DNA of 64,000 nucleotides from Maricaulis sp048268525. Its GTDB lineage: Bacteria > Pseudomonadota > Alphaproteobacteria > Caulobacterales > Maricaulaceae. The stretch lies in NCBI RefSeq assembly GCF_048268525.1, contig NZ_JBLWVH010000015.1, forward strand, positions 18,335 through 82,334, read 5' to 3'. Positions 35,057-42,318 of the stretch are shown here, in pieces. Within the stretch, counting starts at the first letter, position 1. Every line of letters begins with the position of its first letter. A program made the translations under genes and the position numbers. The notes below the pieces were generated by a model, which searched no databases, had not been told where the DNA came from, and saw nothing but the letters and a program-made list of their open reading frames with translations.

Positions 35057-36274
35057 ATGACGACCGACCTTACCGGCCGCGCCCGTGCGCAGGCCGATGA
35101 TCTCATTTCACGTTTTGGCCTGTCCGGCGATCCGCTGGGGCTGGGTGGCAATCCCGGTGACCATCGCGTCGTGGTGGCCATGTCCGGCGGTGTCGACAGT
35201 TCGGTCACCGCGGCCCTTCTGTACCATCTCGGCTATGACGTCGTCGGCGTGACGCTTCAGCTCTATGATCATGGCGCCGCCATGGCCAAGAAGGGTGCCT
35301 GTTGTGCCGGCCAGGACATTTACGACGCCAAGCGCGTCGCCGAGGCCTGCGGCTTTCGCCACTATGTGCTCGATTATGAAAGCCGTTTCCGCGAGGCGGT
35401 GATCGAGGAATTTGCCGACACCTATCTGGCCGGTTTCACGCCCATTCCCTGTGTGCGCTGCAACCAGACCGTCAAATTCGCCGATCTCCTGACCACCGCC
35501 AAACAATTGGGCGCCGTGTGCATGGCCACGGGGCATTACATCCAGCGTGTCACCGGCGAGAACGGGCCGGAGCTGCGCCGCGCCGCCGATGCCGGCAAGG
35601 ACCAGTCCTATTTCCTGTTCGCGACCACGCACGACCAGCTCGACTTCCTGCGCTTTCCGCTCGGTCACCTCAACAAGGACCAGACCCGCGAACTGGCCGA
35701 GGCCTTCGGTCTCATCGTCGCCGACAAGCCGGACAGCCAGGACATCTGCTTCGTGCCCCAGGGCCGCTATGTCGACATCGTCGAAAAAGTCCGCCCCGGC
35801 GCCTCGCGGCCGGGCGAGATCGTGCATGTCGATGGCCGGGTCCTGGGCACGCATGAGGGCGTGATCCGCTACACCGTCGGCCAGCGCCGCGGCCTGAAGA
35901 TCGCCGTCGGTGACCCGCTCTACGTGGTGCGTCTCGATGCCGACAAGGCCGAAGTCATTGTCGGCCCGCGCGAAGCGCTGGAAGTCGACACGATCGCGCT
36001 GAAGGAGATCAACTGGCTCGGCGATGAGGCCCCGCTGGACGGCGCGCCCGTGCAGGTGAAGGTCCGCTCCACCCGCCCGCCAGTACCCGCCGCCCTGTCG
36101 GTCGACGGTGATGACATCCGCGTGGTGCTCGCCAAGGGCGAAGAGGGCGTCGCGCCGGGCCAGGCTTGTGTCTTCTATTCGTCCGACGATGAAGACCGGG
36201 TGCTGGGTGGCGGCTGGATCACCAGTACGAGCGGGCGTGGTGGGGGCTCGAGTGGGGTGCGTTTGATCGGGTGA
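35057..36274 (+). CDS. mnmA: tRNA-specific 2-thiouridylase MnmA
   Basis: 405 residues. PP-loop S-G-G-V-D-S-S at 43-49, catalytic cysteines C135 (V-R-C-N-Q) and C231 (S-Q-D-I-C-F-V), M-A-T-G-H tRNA-binding motif, and a C-terminal beta-barrel domain (about 290-390). Adenylates U34 of tRNA-Lys, -Glu and -Gln and inserts sulfur. The N-terminus carries a ~36-residue extension before the usual start of the domain, common in alphaproteobacteria. The gene appears to be monocistronic; ATG 35057 follows GGAGG. Confidence 0.96.
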   Translation: MTTDLTGRARAQADDLISRFGLSGDPLGLGGNPGDHRVVVAMSGGVDSSVTAALLYHLGYDVVGVTLQLYDHGAAMAKKGACCAGQDIYDAKRVAEACGFRHYVLDYESRFREAVIEEFADTYLAGFTPIPCVRCNQTVKFADLLTTAKQLGAVCMATGHYIQRVTGENGPELRRAADAGKDQSYFLFATTHDQLDFLRFPLGHLNKDQTRELAEAFGLIVADKPDSQDICFVPQGRYVDIVEKVRPGASRPGEIVHVDGRVLGTHEGVIRYTVGQRRGLKIAVGDPLYVVRLDADKAEVIVGPREALEVDTIALKEINWLGDEAPLDGAPVQVKVRSTRPPVPAALSVDGDDIRVVLAKGEEGVAPGQACVFYSSDDEDRVLGGGWITSTSGRGGGSSGVRLIG

Positions 36275-36313
36275 GGACGGCGTGGTGGACCCCACCGCCA
36301 GCGCGCCCCCTGT

Positions 36314-36435
36314 CCATTTTTCCCGGAGGCGCGCAGCGCCATCCGGGATCAACAGATGACTCATCGTTTGCCGGAGGGTCTCGTCGGTCCCGGCTCTCCG
36401 CCCCGCTTTTGCGGGGCTGCGGCCGGGAAAAATGG
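36314..36435. repeat. 13-bp perfect inverted repeat flanking ~96 bp
   Basis: CCATTTTTCCCGG at 36314-36326 and its exact complement at 36423-36435. Inside is a further hairpin, CCCCGCTTTTGCGGGG. It begins 40 bp after the mnmA stop. The layout resembles a dispersed palindromic element rather than a simple terminator. Confidence 0.65.
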
Positions 36436-36492
36436 GTTTGGTTTGGCGGGCTCTTGATAAAACGGCGCCGCCTTTATCCCCGTTGTGCACCG

Positions 36493-36602
36493 CTTTCCTT
36501 CTCCCCTGGGAGAAGGTGGCCGTAGGCCGGATGAGGGGGGAAATTCCTGCTGGCACCGGGGTTTACCCCTCACCCTGACCCTCACCCAGGGGAGAGGGAA
36601 AG
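36493..36602. repeat. 18-bp inverted repeat (CTCCCCTGGGAG-type intergenic element)
   Basis: Arms CTTTCCTTCTCCCCTGGG (36493-36510) and CCCAGGGGAGAGGGAAAG (36585-36602) match at 17 of 18 positions. The inside holds GGTGGCCGTAGGCCGGATG. Similar elements built on CCCTCTCCC...GGGAGAGGG are dispersed in many alphaproteobacterial genomes. Confidence 0.7.
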
Positions 36603-37024
36603 CGCGCGGCAGCTAATAGTCGAGAAAACTTATCCGCCCCCCCTTCCACCAAGCGATAATGCCCTCGGTTTTCGGGACGGGAGGCACGAGCTCAGTCACT
36701 TGTGCCCGGAAACGAGCGGAGCCTGTCCGCGCCTTGGATGTGACAGTCCGAAGCTCCGGCAGGGCGTGCGACCAGGTCGCGGGGCACTAAACGACCGACC
36801 CCATCTACCTGACGCATTGGAATCGGGGTGGAGACAGCCCGGGAAAACTCCGCGAGCGGGATGCTTGTCGAAGCCTACCGTATCAAAATCAGCGCTTTAT
36901 CGGCTCCGGTCGACATCCCGCTCCCTCCCATCCCTCACGCCAGGCGATCCCGCCATGGAGATGCTGGCGCTTGCCCGCCAAGGCAGGCGCCGACTATCCT
37001 GTCCCGTAAACCCGGCGAGGCCTG

Positions 37025-37744
37025 ATGCGTATTCTCCTGATCCTGATTTTCAGCGTCTTGCTGGCCCCGACGGCCCGGGCGCAACCGGAGAGTCCGGATC
37101 CGGCGCCCTATATTGCCGCCTGCGAAGCGGGTGACGGGTTTTCCTGTCTTTATGCCTATGGGGTTCAGCAACGCGCCGACAGCACGTTCTGGCTGACCGA
37201 TGAGGGTGTGGCCCTGTTCGTGCGCGGCTGCGAGGTCGGGTCGGACCGGGCCTGCTGGGTATTCGAGCGCATCAACACGCCCAACCCCTATGGACCGATC
37301 CGTTATGACCGTGAGCGCTATCTGCCTATCGCCCTGTCGGGCTGTGAACGCGGCAGTTCGATGGCGTGCTGGCAGGCGGCGGGCTTTTACGAGGATGGCA
37401 GTGTGGCCGATCGCGAGCGCGGCGAGGCGCTGGCCCGCCAGTCCTGCGAGGCGGGTTTTTCCGATGGCTGTGCGCGCCAGGCCGATCTGCTGGCCTCGCT
37501 GGGCCGCAATGCGCTGGAGGCCTCGAGGGCGGCCTGCTACGGCAATCGTGTCGGCCGGATGCGCAAGCTCGGTGATTGCCAGGCGGTGTGCGCCGAGGGC
37601 GACGGCACGGCCTGTTACGAGCTGGCCCTGATGTATCATCGCGGCCGCGACGGCGCCCAGACCATGCGCCGCAATGCCGTCCGGGCGCGGGAGCTGTTCG
37701 CGCAGGCCTGCGGGCTGGGCGAGACGGAAGCGTGCGAGCGTTAG
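37025..37744 (+). CDS. Exported Sel1-repeat protein
   Basis: 239 residues with a signal peptide (1-20, ending A-R-A-Q). The mature part has about five Cys-containing helical repeats of the Sel1/TPR type: C-E-A-G-D-G-F-S-C-L-Y-A-Y-G, C-E-V-G-S-D-R-A-C-W, C-E-R-G-S-S-M-A-C-W-Q-A-A, C-E-A-G-F-S-D-G-C-A, and a final A-C-G-L-G-E-T-E-A-C. The regular C-x6/7-C spacing suggests disulfide-stapled repeats in the periplasm. Such proteins usually mediate protein contacts; no specific partner is visible. Confidence 0.8.
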   Translation: MRILLILIFSVLLAPTARAQPESPDPAPYIAACEAGDGFSCLYAYGVQQRADSTFWLTDEGVALFVRGCEVGSDRACWVFERINTPNPYGPIRYDRERYLPIALSGCERGSSMACWQAAGFYEDGSVADRERGEALARQSCEAGFSDGCARQADLLASLGRNALEASRAACYGNRVGRMRKLGDCQAVCAEGDGTACYELALMYHRGRDGAQTMRRNAVRARELFAQACGLGETEACER

Positions 37745-37745
37745 C

Positions 37746-38252
37746 TCAAACCGGAACCGTCAGCCCCTTCCATGCCACCACAACCAGCCAGTGCATCACC
37801 ACTGGCGGCCAGACCGAGCCACTTGTCCGGTAGGCCATCGTGCAGGCGAGGCCGAGGGCGGCGGTGATGGCGAGGAAGCCGGGCTCCAGAAAGATAGGCT
37901 GCGCCATGGGCAGACCGAGCCAGACCTGGACCGGGTGCCAGAGCACGAAGGCGGCGATGGCGAGGGCGGCGCGAATCCGCCCCTTGCGACCGCCCAGTCC
38001 GACCCGGAAAACCATCTTCTCGGCCAGGGCGGGAACGATGATTGCCAGTGCTGCTAGCGCTAACAAACCGGCCAGATCGTCGGTCACTGCAAAGTTGAAC
38101 AAGTATTCAACTTTGTTTGTGGCGAGGGTTGCAGCGACGAATAGGGTAAATATTAGAAGGGATTGCCCCCAGATCGCCAATCCGGGCCAGGTCCGTACCG
38201 CGCGTTTCGCATCTGCGAAATAACTTGACGCTGTGCCGCATAATTCGATCAT
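37746..38252 (-). CDS. CPBP-type intramembrane protein with altered catalytic motifs
   Basis: 168 residues from the ATG at 38252; a much longer in-frame stretch continues to 39407 but only as the antisense of the thiolase gene. Four to five hydrophobic helices. The order A-L-A-E-K-M-V-F-R (78-83), F-V-L-W-H (102-106) and V-M-H-W-L-V-V (153-159) matches the three CPBP/CAAX-protease motifs EExxxR, FxxxH and HxxxN. The second Glu is Lys79 and the final Asn is Val158. It is therefore a CPBP-fold membrane protein with doubtful protease activity. The stop is one base from the convergent Sel1-repeat gene. Confidence 0.65.
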   Translation of the reverse strand: MIELCGTASSYFADAKRAVRTWPGLAIWGQSLLIFTLFVAATLATNKVEYLFNFAVTDDLAGLLALAALAIIVPALAEKMVFRVGLGGRKGRIRAALAIAAFVLWHPVQVWLGLPMAQPIFLEPGFLAITAALGLACTMAYRTSGSVWPPVVMHWLVVVAWKGLTVPV

Positions 38253-38294
38253 GCGCGCCAGACTAATCAAGAATGATCCCAGAGGAGAGATGAA

Positions 38295-39485
38295 ATGAGT
38301 GCTGTGGACGATCCCATCGTCATCGTCGGCATGGCCCGCACCCCGATGGGTGGCCTGCTCGGTGAACTCGCACCCCTGTCCGCCAACGAGCTCGGCGCAG
38401 TTGCCGTCAAGGCGGCGATGGAAGAGGCCGGCATTGCCGGTGACGACATCGACCAGATCCTGATGGGCAATGTGCTGATGGCCGGCCAGGGCCAGGCGCC
38501 GGGCCGCCAGGCGGCGATCAAGGCCGGCCTGCCCAAGTCTGTCGAAGCCACGACGCTCAACAAGATGTGCGGATCGGGCATGCAGGCGGCCATCATGGGC
38601 CGCGCCTCGATCACCTCGGGCGATGCCGACATCATCATCGCCGGCGGCATGGAATCCATGACCAATGCGCCGCACATGCTGCCGACCCATCGGGGCGGTT
38701 TCAAATACGGTCACGACACCATCAAGGACCATATGGCCCAGGATGGCCTCGAGGACGCCTATGAGAAAAAGCCGATGGGCGTCTATGCCGACATGATCGC
38801 GGAGGAGCACCAGTTCACCCGCGAGCAGCAGGACGCCTATGCCCTTGAGACCCTGGCGCGTGCCCAGCGCGCGACCGAAAAGGGTGACTTCAAGCGCGAG
38901 ATCACACCGGTCACCATCAAGACCCGCAAGGGCGAGGCGGTCGTCGACACGGACGAACTGCCGCGCAAGGCGATGCCGGAGAAGATCCCGTCCCTGCGCC
39001 CGGCCTTCTCCAAGGACGGCACCGTGACCGCCGCCAACGCCTCGGCCATCTCGGATGGTGCTGCAGCGCTGATCATGATGCGCCTGTCCGAAGCGGAGCG
39101 TCGTGGCCTCAAGCCGATCGCCAAGATCGTTGCCACTGCGGCCCACGCCCATGAGCCGGCCTATTTCACCACCGCCCCGGTGCCCGCCATGCGCAAGGTT
39201 GTCGAGCGCGCCGGCTGGCAGATCGGCGATGTCGATCTGTGGGAAATCAACGAGGCCTTCGCCGTCGTGCCGATGATCGCGATGAAGGAGCTGGGCATTT
39301 CCCACGACATCATCAACGTCAATGGCGGTGCTTGCGCCCTGGGTCACCCGATCGGCGCCTCCGGTGCCCGCATCATGGTCACCCTGCTCGCCGCGCTGGA
39401 AAAGCATGGCAAGACCAAGGGAGTGGCCTCGCTCTGCATCGGCGGCGGTGAAGCCACGGCGGTAGCTGTGGAGCGCTTCGCCTAG
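38295..39485 (+). CDS. Acetyl-CoA C-acetyltransferase (thiolase II type)
   Basis: 396 residues, standard thiolase length. Catalytic Cys92 (N-K-M-C-G-S-G-M), His351 (C-A-L-G-H-P-I-G-A-S-G-A-R) and Cys381 (S-L-C-I-G-G-G-E-A) are all present. Catalyses condensation of two acetyl-CoA to acetoacetyl-CoA or the reverse thiolysis; whether it serves PHB synthesis, ketone or fatty-acid degradation cannot be decided, as no phaB or fadB neighbour is here. AGGAGAG precedes ATG 38295; a three-codon ATG-AAA-TGA overlaps the start. Confidence 0.93.
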   Translation: MSAVDDPIVIVGMARTPMGGLLGELAPLSANELGAVAVKAAMEEAGIAGDDIDQILMGNVLMAGQGQAPGRQAAIKAGLPKSVEATTLNKMCGSGMQAAIMGRASITSGDADIIIAGGMESMTNAPHMLPTHRGGFKYGHDTIKDHMAQDGLEDAYEKKPMGVYADMIAEEHQFTREQQDAYALETLARAQRATEKGDFKREITPVTIKTRKGEAVVDTDELPRKAMPEKIPSLRPAFSKDGTVTAANASAISDGAAALIMMRLSEAERRGLKPIAKIVATAAHAHEPAYFTTAPVPAMRKVVERAGWQIGDVDLWEINEAFAVVPMIAMKELGISHDIINVNGGACALGHPIGASGARIMVTLLAALEKHGKTKGVASLCIGGGEATAVAVERFA

Positions 39486-39512
39486 GCGAAAGCATCATGC
39501 GCTGACATGAAG

Positions 39513-39543
39513 AGGGCGCGGCTGCATGGCTGCGCCCTTTTTC
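39513..39543 (+). terminator. Rho-independent terminator after the thiolase gene
   Basis: AGGGCGC and GCGCCCT form a stem, with GGC/GC bases extending inward, followed by TTTTTC, 28 bp downstream of the thiolase stop. Confidence 0.85.
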
Positions 39544-39615
39544 GTTCGAGGTCACAGATTGCCAATTCGACTTGTTGTGATTAAATTTCAATCAGATTGA
39601 TTGGAAGTGAATGTC

Positions 39616-39885
39616 ATGAACGCTGCAACGCGAGTCATCACGGCGCATGTGCCGACCGGTCTGGCCGAGAAGGTGGATGCCATGGCGGCGCGGCTTGATC
39701 GCTCGCGCGGCTGGGTGATGAAACAGGCTTTGGCCGCCTGGGTCGACCAGGAAGAGGAACGTCACCGGCTGACGCTTGAAGCGCTCTGTGACGTCGATGC
39801 TGGCCGTGTGGTTGATCACAGGGCCGTGCTGGCGTGGACTGACAGTCTGGGAACTGACACGCCCCTGCCGCCACCCGTCGAATAA
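39616..39885 (+). CDS. Ribbon-helix-helix antitoxin (ParD/CopG type)
   Basis: 89 residues from the ATG at 39616 (GGAAGTG upstream; an in-frame TTG at 39601 is less likely). The N-terminal half is a ribbon-helix-helix DNA-binding motif: strand T-R-V-I-T-A-H-V, then L-A-E-K-V-D-A-M-A-A-R-L-D-R-S-R-G-W-V-M-K-Q. The C-terminal tail is acidic and should wrap the partner toxin. It lies 6 bp before a ParE-like toxin gene, the usual antitoxin-first order. The pair is expected to repress its own promoter in the gap after the thiolase terminator. Confidence 0.87.
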   Translation: MNAATRVITAHVPTGLAEKVDAMAARLDRSRGWVMKQALAAWVDQEEERHRLTLEALCDVDAGRVVDHRAVLAWTDSLGTDTPLPPPVE

Positions 39886-39891
39886 GGTCAC

Positions 39892-40185
39892 ATGAAGATC
39901 GAATGGACCGCCAGGGCCAGCGGTGACCTTGCTCGGCTCTACGACTTTCTGGAACCGGTCGCTCCGGATACGGCGGTCCGGGTGGTCCAGGAAATCGCGC
40001 GAGCCCCGAACCGCCTTCTCAATCATCCTCGTATTGGTGAGAAACTGGACGTCTATGAGCCGCGCGAAGTTCGCCGGATCATCATCGGTCACTACGAGAT
40101 GCGGTATGAAATTGCCGCCGGCACCATCTTCATTCTGCGTCTCTGGCATAGCCGCGAGGACCGCGATTTCGGTCCAGAGGCGTGA
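39892..40185 (+). CDS. RelE/ParE-family toxin
   Basis: 97 residues with the ParE-toxin pattern: W-T-A-R-A-S-G-D-L-A-R-L-Y-D-F-L, N-R-L-L-N-H-P-R-I-G, V-R-R-I-I-I-G-H-Y-E-M-R-Y-E-I and the ending I-L-R-L-W-H-S-R-E-D-R. ParE members poison DNA gyrase while RelE members cut mRNA; the H-x-R-E-D-R ending favours the ParE branch, but the biochemical target is not provable here. Paired with the RHH antitoxin just upstream. Confidence 0.87.
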   Translation: MKIEWTARASGDLARLYDFLEPVAPDTAVRVVQEIARAPNRLLNHPRIGEKLDVYEPREVRRIIIGHYEMRYEIAAGTIFILRLWHSREDRDFGPEA

Positions 40186-40231
40186 GCGCAAGCCGAGCGC
40201 AGCTCATGGCAGATTGGTGTTGAGGACGATT

Positions 40232-40609
40232 TCACGCGGCCATCAGCCAGGCCTCCCACCCGGTGAAAGCCGACACCGGCAGGAAGGCCAGCCAGGCTGG
40301 ATGTTTGGCCCGGCTGAAGATGAGGGCGGCCAGCCCGCTCACAGCAAATACGGCGCTGATGATCCACAGCAGCGGGGCATGGTCCGCAAGCGAAGCGCGA
40401 TGGATGACGACCAGCATGGCCGCAATGCCCAGCCAGACCAGCGTGGTGATGTGCCAGGCGGTGCGGATCAGGGCGCGCACATACCACGGCCCGTGACCCA
40501 GGCTCGGCAGGTCGGGTCGGGCCAGCAGCGGGCGGACCAGGCGGATCTCGCCGGCGATGGAGTGGAAAAGTCCGACCAGGACGGTCAGCGCGGCGGCGAT
40601 AATCAACAT
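40232..40609 (-). CDS. Four-helix membrane protein (paralog of 40623-41003)
   Basis: 125 residues from the ATG at 40609, chosen because a hydrophobic helix starts directly there. Four predicted transmembrane helices. Shares with the next gene the pattern H-S-I-A-G-E-x6-R-P-L-L-A near the N-terminus and W-H-I-T-T in the second helix. Function unknown. It starts 14 bp after the stop of its paralog, so the two form one transcript, probably controlled by the divergent TetR regulator. Confidence 0.7.
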   Translation of the reverse strand: MLIIAAALTVLVGLFHSIAGEIRLVRPLLARPDLPSLGHGPWYVRALIRTAWHITTLVWLGIAAMLVVIHRASLADHAPLLWIISAVFAVSGLAALIFSRAKHPAWLAFLPVSAFTGWEAWLMAA

Positions 40610-40622
40610 GGCACCGCTCCGC

Positions 40623-41003
40623 TCAGACAGGGTAGGCAAGCGCCGCCGCGATGCCCAGCACGCCGGTCAGGGCAAACAGGCTGGTCGAGGGCAGGCGCAG
40701 CGGCGGCATCCCGCCCTTGATGGCGATGGCGGCGCTCAGTCCTGACAGGCACAGGGCCAGAGGTCCCAGCAGATAGGGAAAGGCGGCGAAGCGTGGGTCG
40801 AGGGCCGTTGCCGCGAAGGCCAGGGCCATGGCGGCCAGCAGGACGGTGGTGATGTGCCAGCAATAATAGTTCAGCCATTTGCTGGCCGGTGGCAGATGGG
40901 TGTCTGCCAGCAGCGGCCGGGCAACGACCGGGCCGCCGGCAAAAGTGTGGATGAGGAAGGTCGCAAGGGCGCTCAGGCTTGCCAAGGCGGCGAGGATGTT
41001 CAT
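40623..41003 (-). CDS. Four-helix membrane protein (paralog of 40232-40609)
   Basis: 126 residues with four hydrophobic helices (about 3-20, 50-70, 75-95 and 105-124). The H-T-F-A-G-x5-A-R-P-L-L-A and Y-C-W-H-I-T-T motifs are shared with its downstream paralog, with His residues at equivalent positions. Not recognised. First gene of a two-gene transcript facing away from the TetR gene with a 45-bp gap, the classic arrangement of a local repressor and its target. Confidence 0.7.
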   Translation of the reverse strand: MNILAALASLSALATFLIHTFAGGPVVARPLLADTHLPPASKWLNYYCWHITTVLLAAMALAFAATALDPRFAAFPYLLGPLALCLSGLSAAIAIKGGMPPLRLPSTSLFALTGVLGIAAALAYPV

Positions 41004-41027
41004 GATCGATCCGTACTGAAATTTATG

Positions 41028-41046
41028 TTCTAGAAAAAATCTTCTA
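41028..41046. promoter_or_regulatory. Possible TetR operator
   Basis: The A/T-rich gap between the divergent genes has the palindrome TTCTAGAA (41028-41035) and a second TTCTA at 41042-41046. Only position and symmetry support an operator role. Confidence 0.3.
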
Positions 41047-41048
41047 AA

Positions 41049-41612
41049 ATGGGCCGACCGTCAAGCTTTCTCGATGAAACTGTTTTCGCCGCGGTGGCCA
41101 ATTGCCTGGTCGAGCAGGGCGAGGTGCGCCTGCAGGCCGTCACTGCGACCGCCGGTGTGTCGACCGGATCGATCTATCACCGCTTCGGCTCACGCGAGGG
41201 GCTGATGGCCGCCGCCTGGCTGGATGCGGTCGAGGCGTTTCAGGAACAATTTCTTGTCGCGCTGGCGGCCGGGTCAAGTGAGGCAGGCTTGGCGGCGGCA
41301 CTGGCCACGCCCGCCTTCTGTCGCGAAGAGGTGGCCAGGGCGCTGATCCTGACGACCGGGCGTCGCGCGGAAATGATGTCCGACAAGGCGCCGCCGCAGA
41401 TGCAGGCCCGGCTCGATCAGCTCAACGCAAGGAGCAAGGCTGGACTGGAAGCCTTCGCGCGTGAGCAAGGTCTGCCGCTGGAGCGCGTCCGCCTGGCCCT
41501 GATCGGCGTCCCGCTGGGCGCCGTCCGGCTCTATTTGCCTGACAAGGCTGTGCCGGAGAGCGTCGATGCTGACATCAGAACGGCCGTTACGCCCTTGCTG
41601 GCGGCGCGTTGA
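41049..41612 (+). CDS. TetR-family transcriptional regulator
   Basis: 187 residues. N-terminal TetR helix-turn-helix (about 8-52) with V-T-A-T-A-G-V-S-T-G-S-I-Y-H-R-F-G-S-R-E-type recognition helix; the C-terminal helical ligand domain is generic. Divergent from two small paralogous membrane genes, which it probably controls. Ligand unknown. The start at 41049 leaves only a 45-bp shared promoter region. Confidence 0.87.
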   Translation: MGRPSSFLDETVFAAVANCLVEQGEVRLQAVTATAGVSTGSIYHRFGSREGLMAAAWLDAVEAFQEQFLVALAAGSSEAGLAAALATPAFCREEVARALILTTGRRAEMMSDKAPPQMQARLDQLNARSKAGLEAFAREQGLPLERVRLALIGVPLGAVRLYLPDKAVPESVDADIRTAVTPLLAAR

Positions 41613-41654
41613 CGCGGCCACCCATGCTGCACTGGCGAAACTATTGGCTGTCCA

Positions 41655-42134
41655 TCAGCCGTCGATATGGCCGAGAGGCAGGCCACGGCCTTCCTTGACG
41701 TTGCGGATCTGGACCGAGGTGCGGAAGTCGCCGACCACGTCCAGCGGGATCATTTTTTCCTGCATGAACTCGTTATAGGCGTCGATGTCCGGAGTGACGA
41801 TCTTGAGGAGGTAGTCATAGGGGCCGGTCATGGTGCAGGCCTCGGTGATTTCCTGGAAGGTCTGGATGGCCTTCTCGAACTTCTCGTAATTGGCCTTGCG
41901 CGCCGGCTGGATCTTGATCTCCAGATAGGCGGTGAACATCAGGCCGATCATGCGCCGGTCGAGCTGGATCGAGCGACGTTTGATGATGCCCTCGGTCTCG
42001 AGGCGACGGATGCGGCGCCAGCAGGGCGAAGGTGTCAGCCCGACGATTTCGGCGATATCGGCGACGGAACGGCCCGCATCGGCTTGCAGGGCTTCAAGAA
42101 TGCGTACATCAATCGTGTCCAGGGTGACGGTCAT
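41655..42134 (-). CDS. Lrp/AsnC-family regulator (BkdR-like)
   Basis: 159 residues: N-terminal winged helix (about 4-60; D-I-R-I-L-E-A-L-Q-A-D, S-P-C-W-R-R-I-R-R-L-E) and C-terminal RAM ligand-binding domain with C-T-M-T-G-P-Y-D-Y-L-L-K-I. Divergent from the branched-chain 2-oxoacid dehydrogenase operon, the same arrangement as BkdR, an Lrp-type activator responding to branched-chain amino acids in Pseudomonas. An imperfect palindrome overlaps its start codon region. The assignment as BkdR rests on position. Confidence 0.9.
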   Translation of the reverse strand: MTVTLDTIDVRILEALQADAGRSVADIAEIVGLTPSPCWRRIRRLETEGIIKRRSIQLDRRMIGLMFTAYLEIKIQPARKANYEKFEKAIQTFQEITEACTMTGPYDYLLKIVTPDIDAYNEFMQEKMIPLDVVGDFRTSVQIRNVKEGRGLPLGHIDG

Positions 42135-42169
42135 TATTTCCTCAAATCATCATTTGGAGGGAAAATAAT
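42133..42169. promoter_or_regulatory. Candidate Lrp-type operator between regulator and bkd operon
   Basis: Arms ATTATTTCCTCAAAT and ATTTGGAGGGAAAATAAT form an imperfect palindrome (small indels) around CATC. Lrp proteins favour A/T-rich sites of this kind. It abuts the regulator start codon, so autoregulation is plausible. Confidence 0.5.
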
Positions 42170-42318
42170 TCAAGTTTCCGCACTTGCGAACCCCGAAATG
42201 GCACCGCATTGCTATGCTGGACAAGACCCGCTCTTGCGCGCTAGACGCCTGTCGCGGATCCGCATCACGCGGAGACGCCCGTTTAGGCACGTATTGCCGA
42301 TGTTTTCAGCGAGAGCCC

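Larger units (their letters stand above)
36275..37024. other. 750-bp intergenic region with two inverted repeats
   Basis: No supported protein gene. The first 330 bp carry two separate inverted repeats (36314-36435 and 36493-36602). Positions 36603-37024 contain overlapping short frames on both strands without family resemblance or ribosome-binding sites. I see no tRNA or known RNA fold there, although short GC stems (for example ACCCC/GGGGT near 36800-36830) leave room for an unrecognised RNA. Confidence 0.5.

Noticed and set aside
36700..37134. 144-residue frame in the post-mnmA spacer
   Set aside because: Overlaps the well supported Sel1-repeat gene in another frame, with Arg/Pro-rich random-like composition and no start signal.
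38253..39407. N-terminal extension of the CPBP-type gene to 553 residues
   Set aside because: The extra part is antisense to the thiolase gene; hydrophobic family motifs are confined to the last 168 residues.
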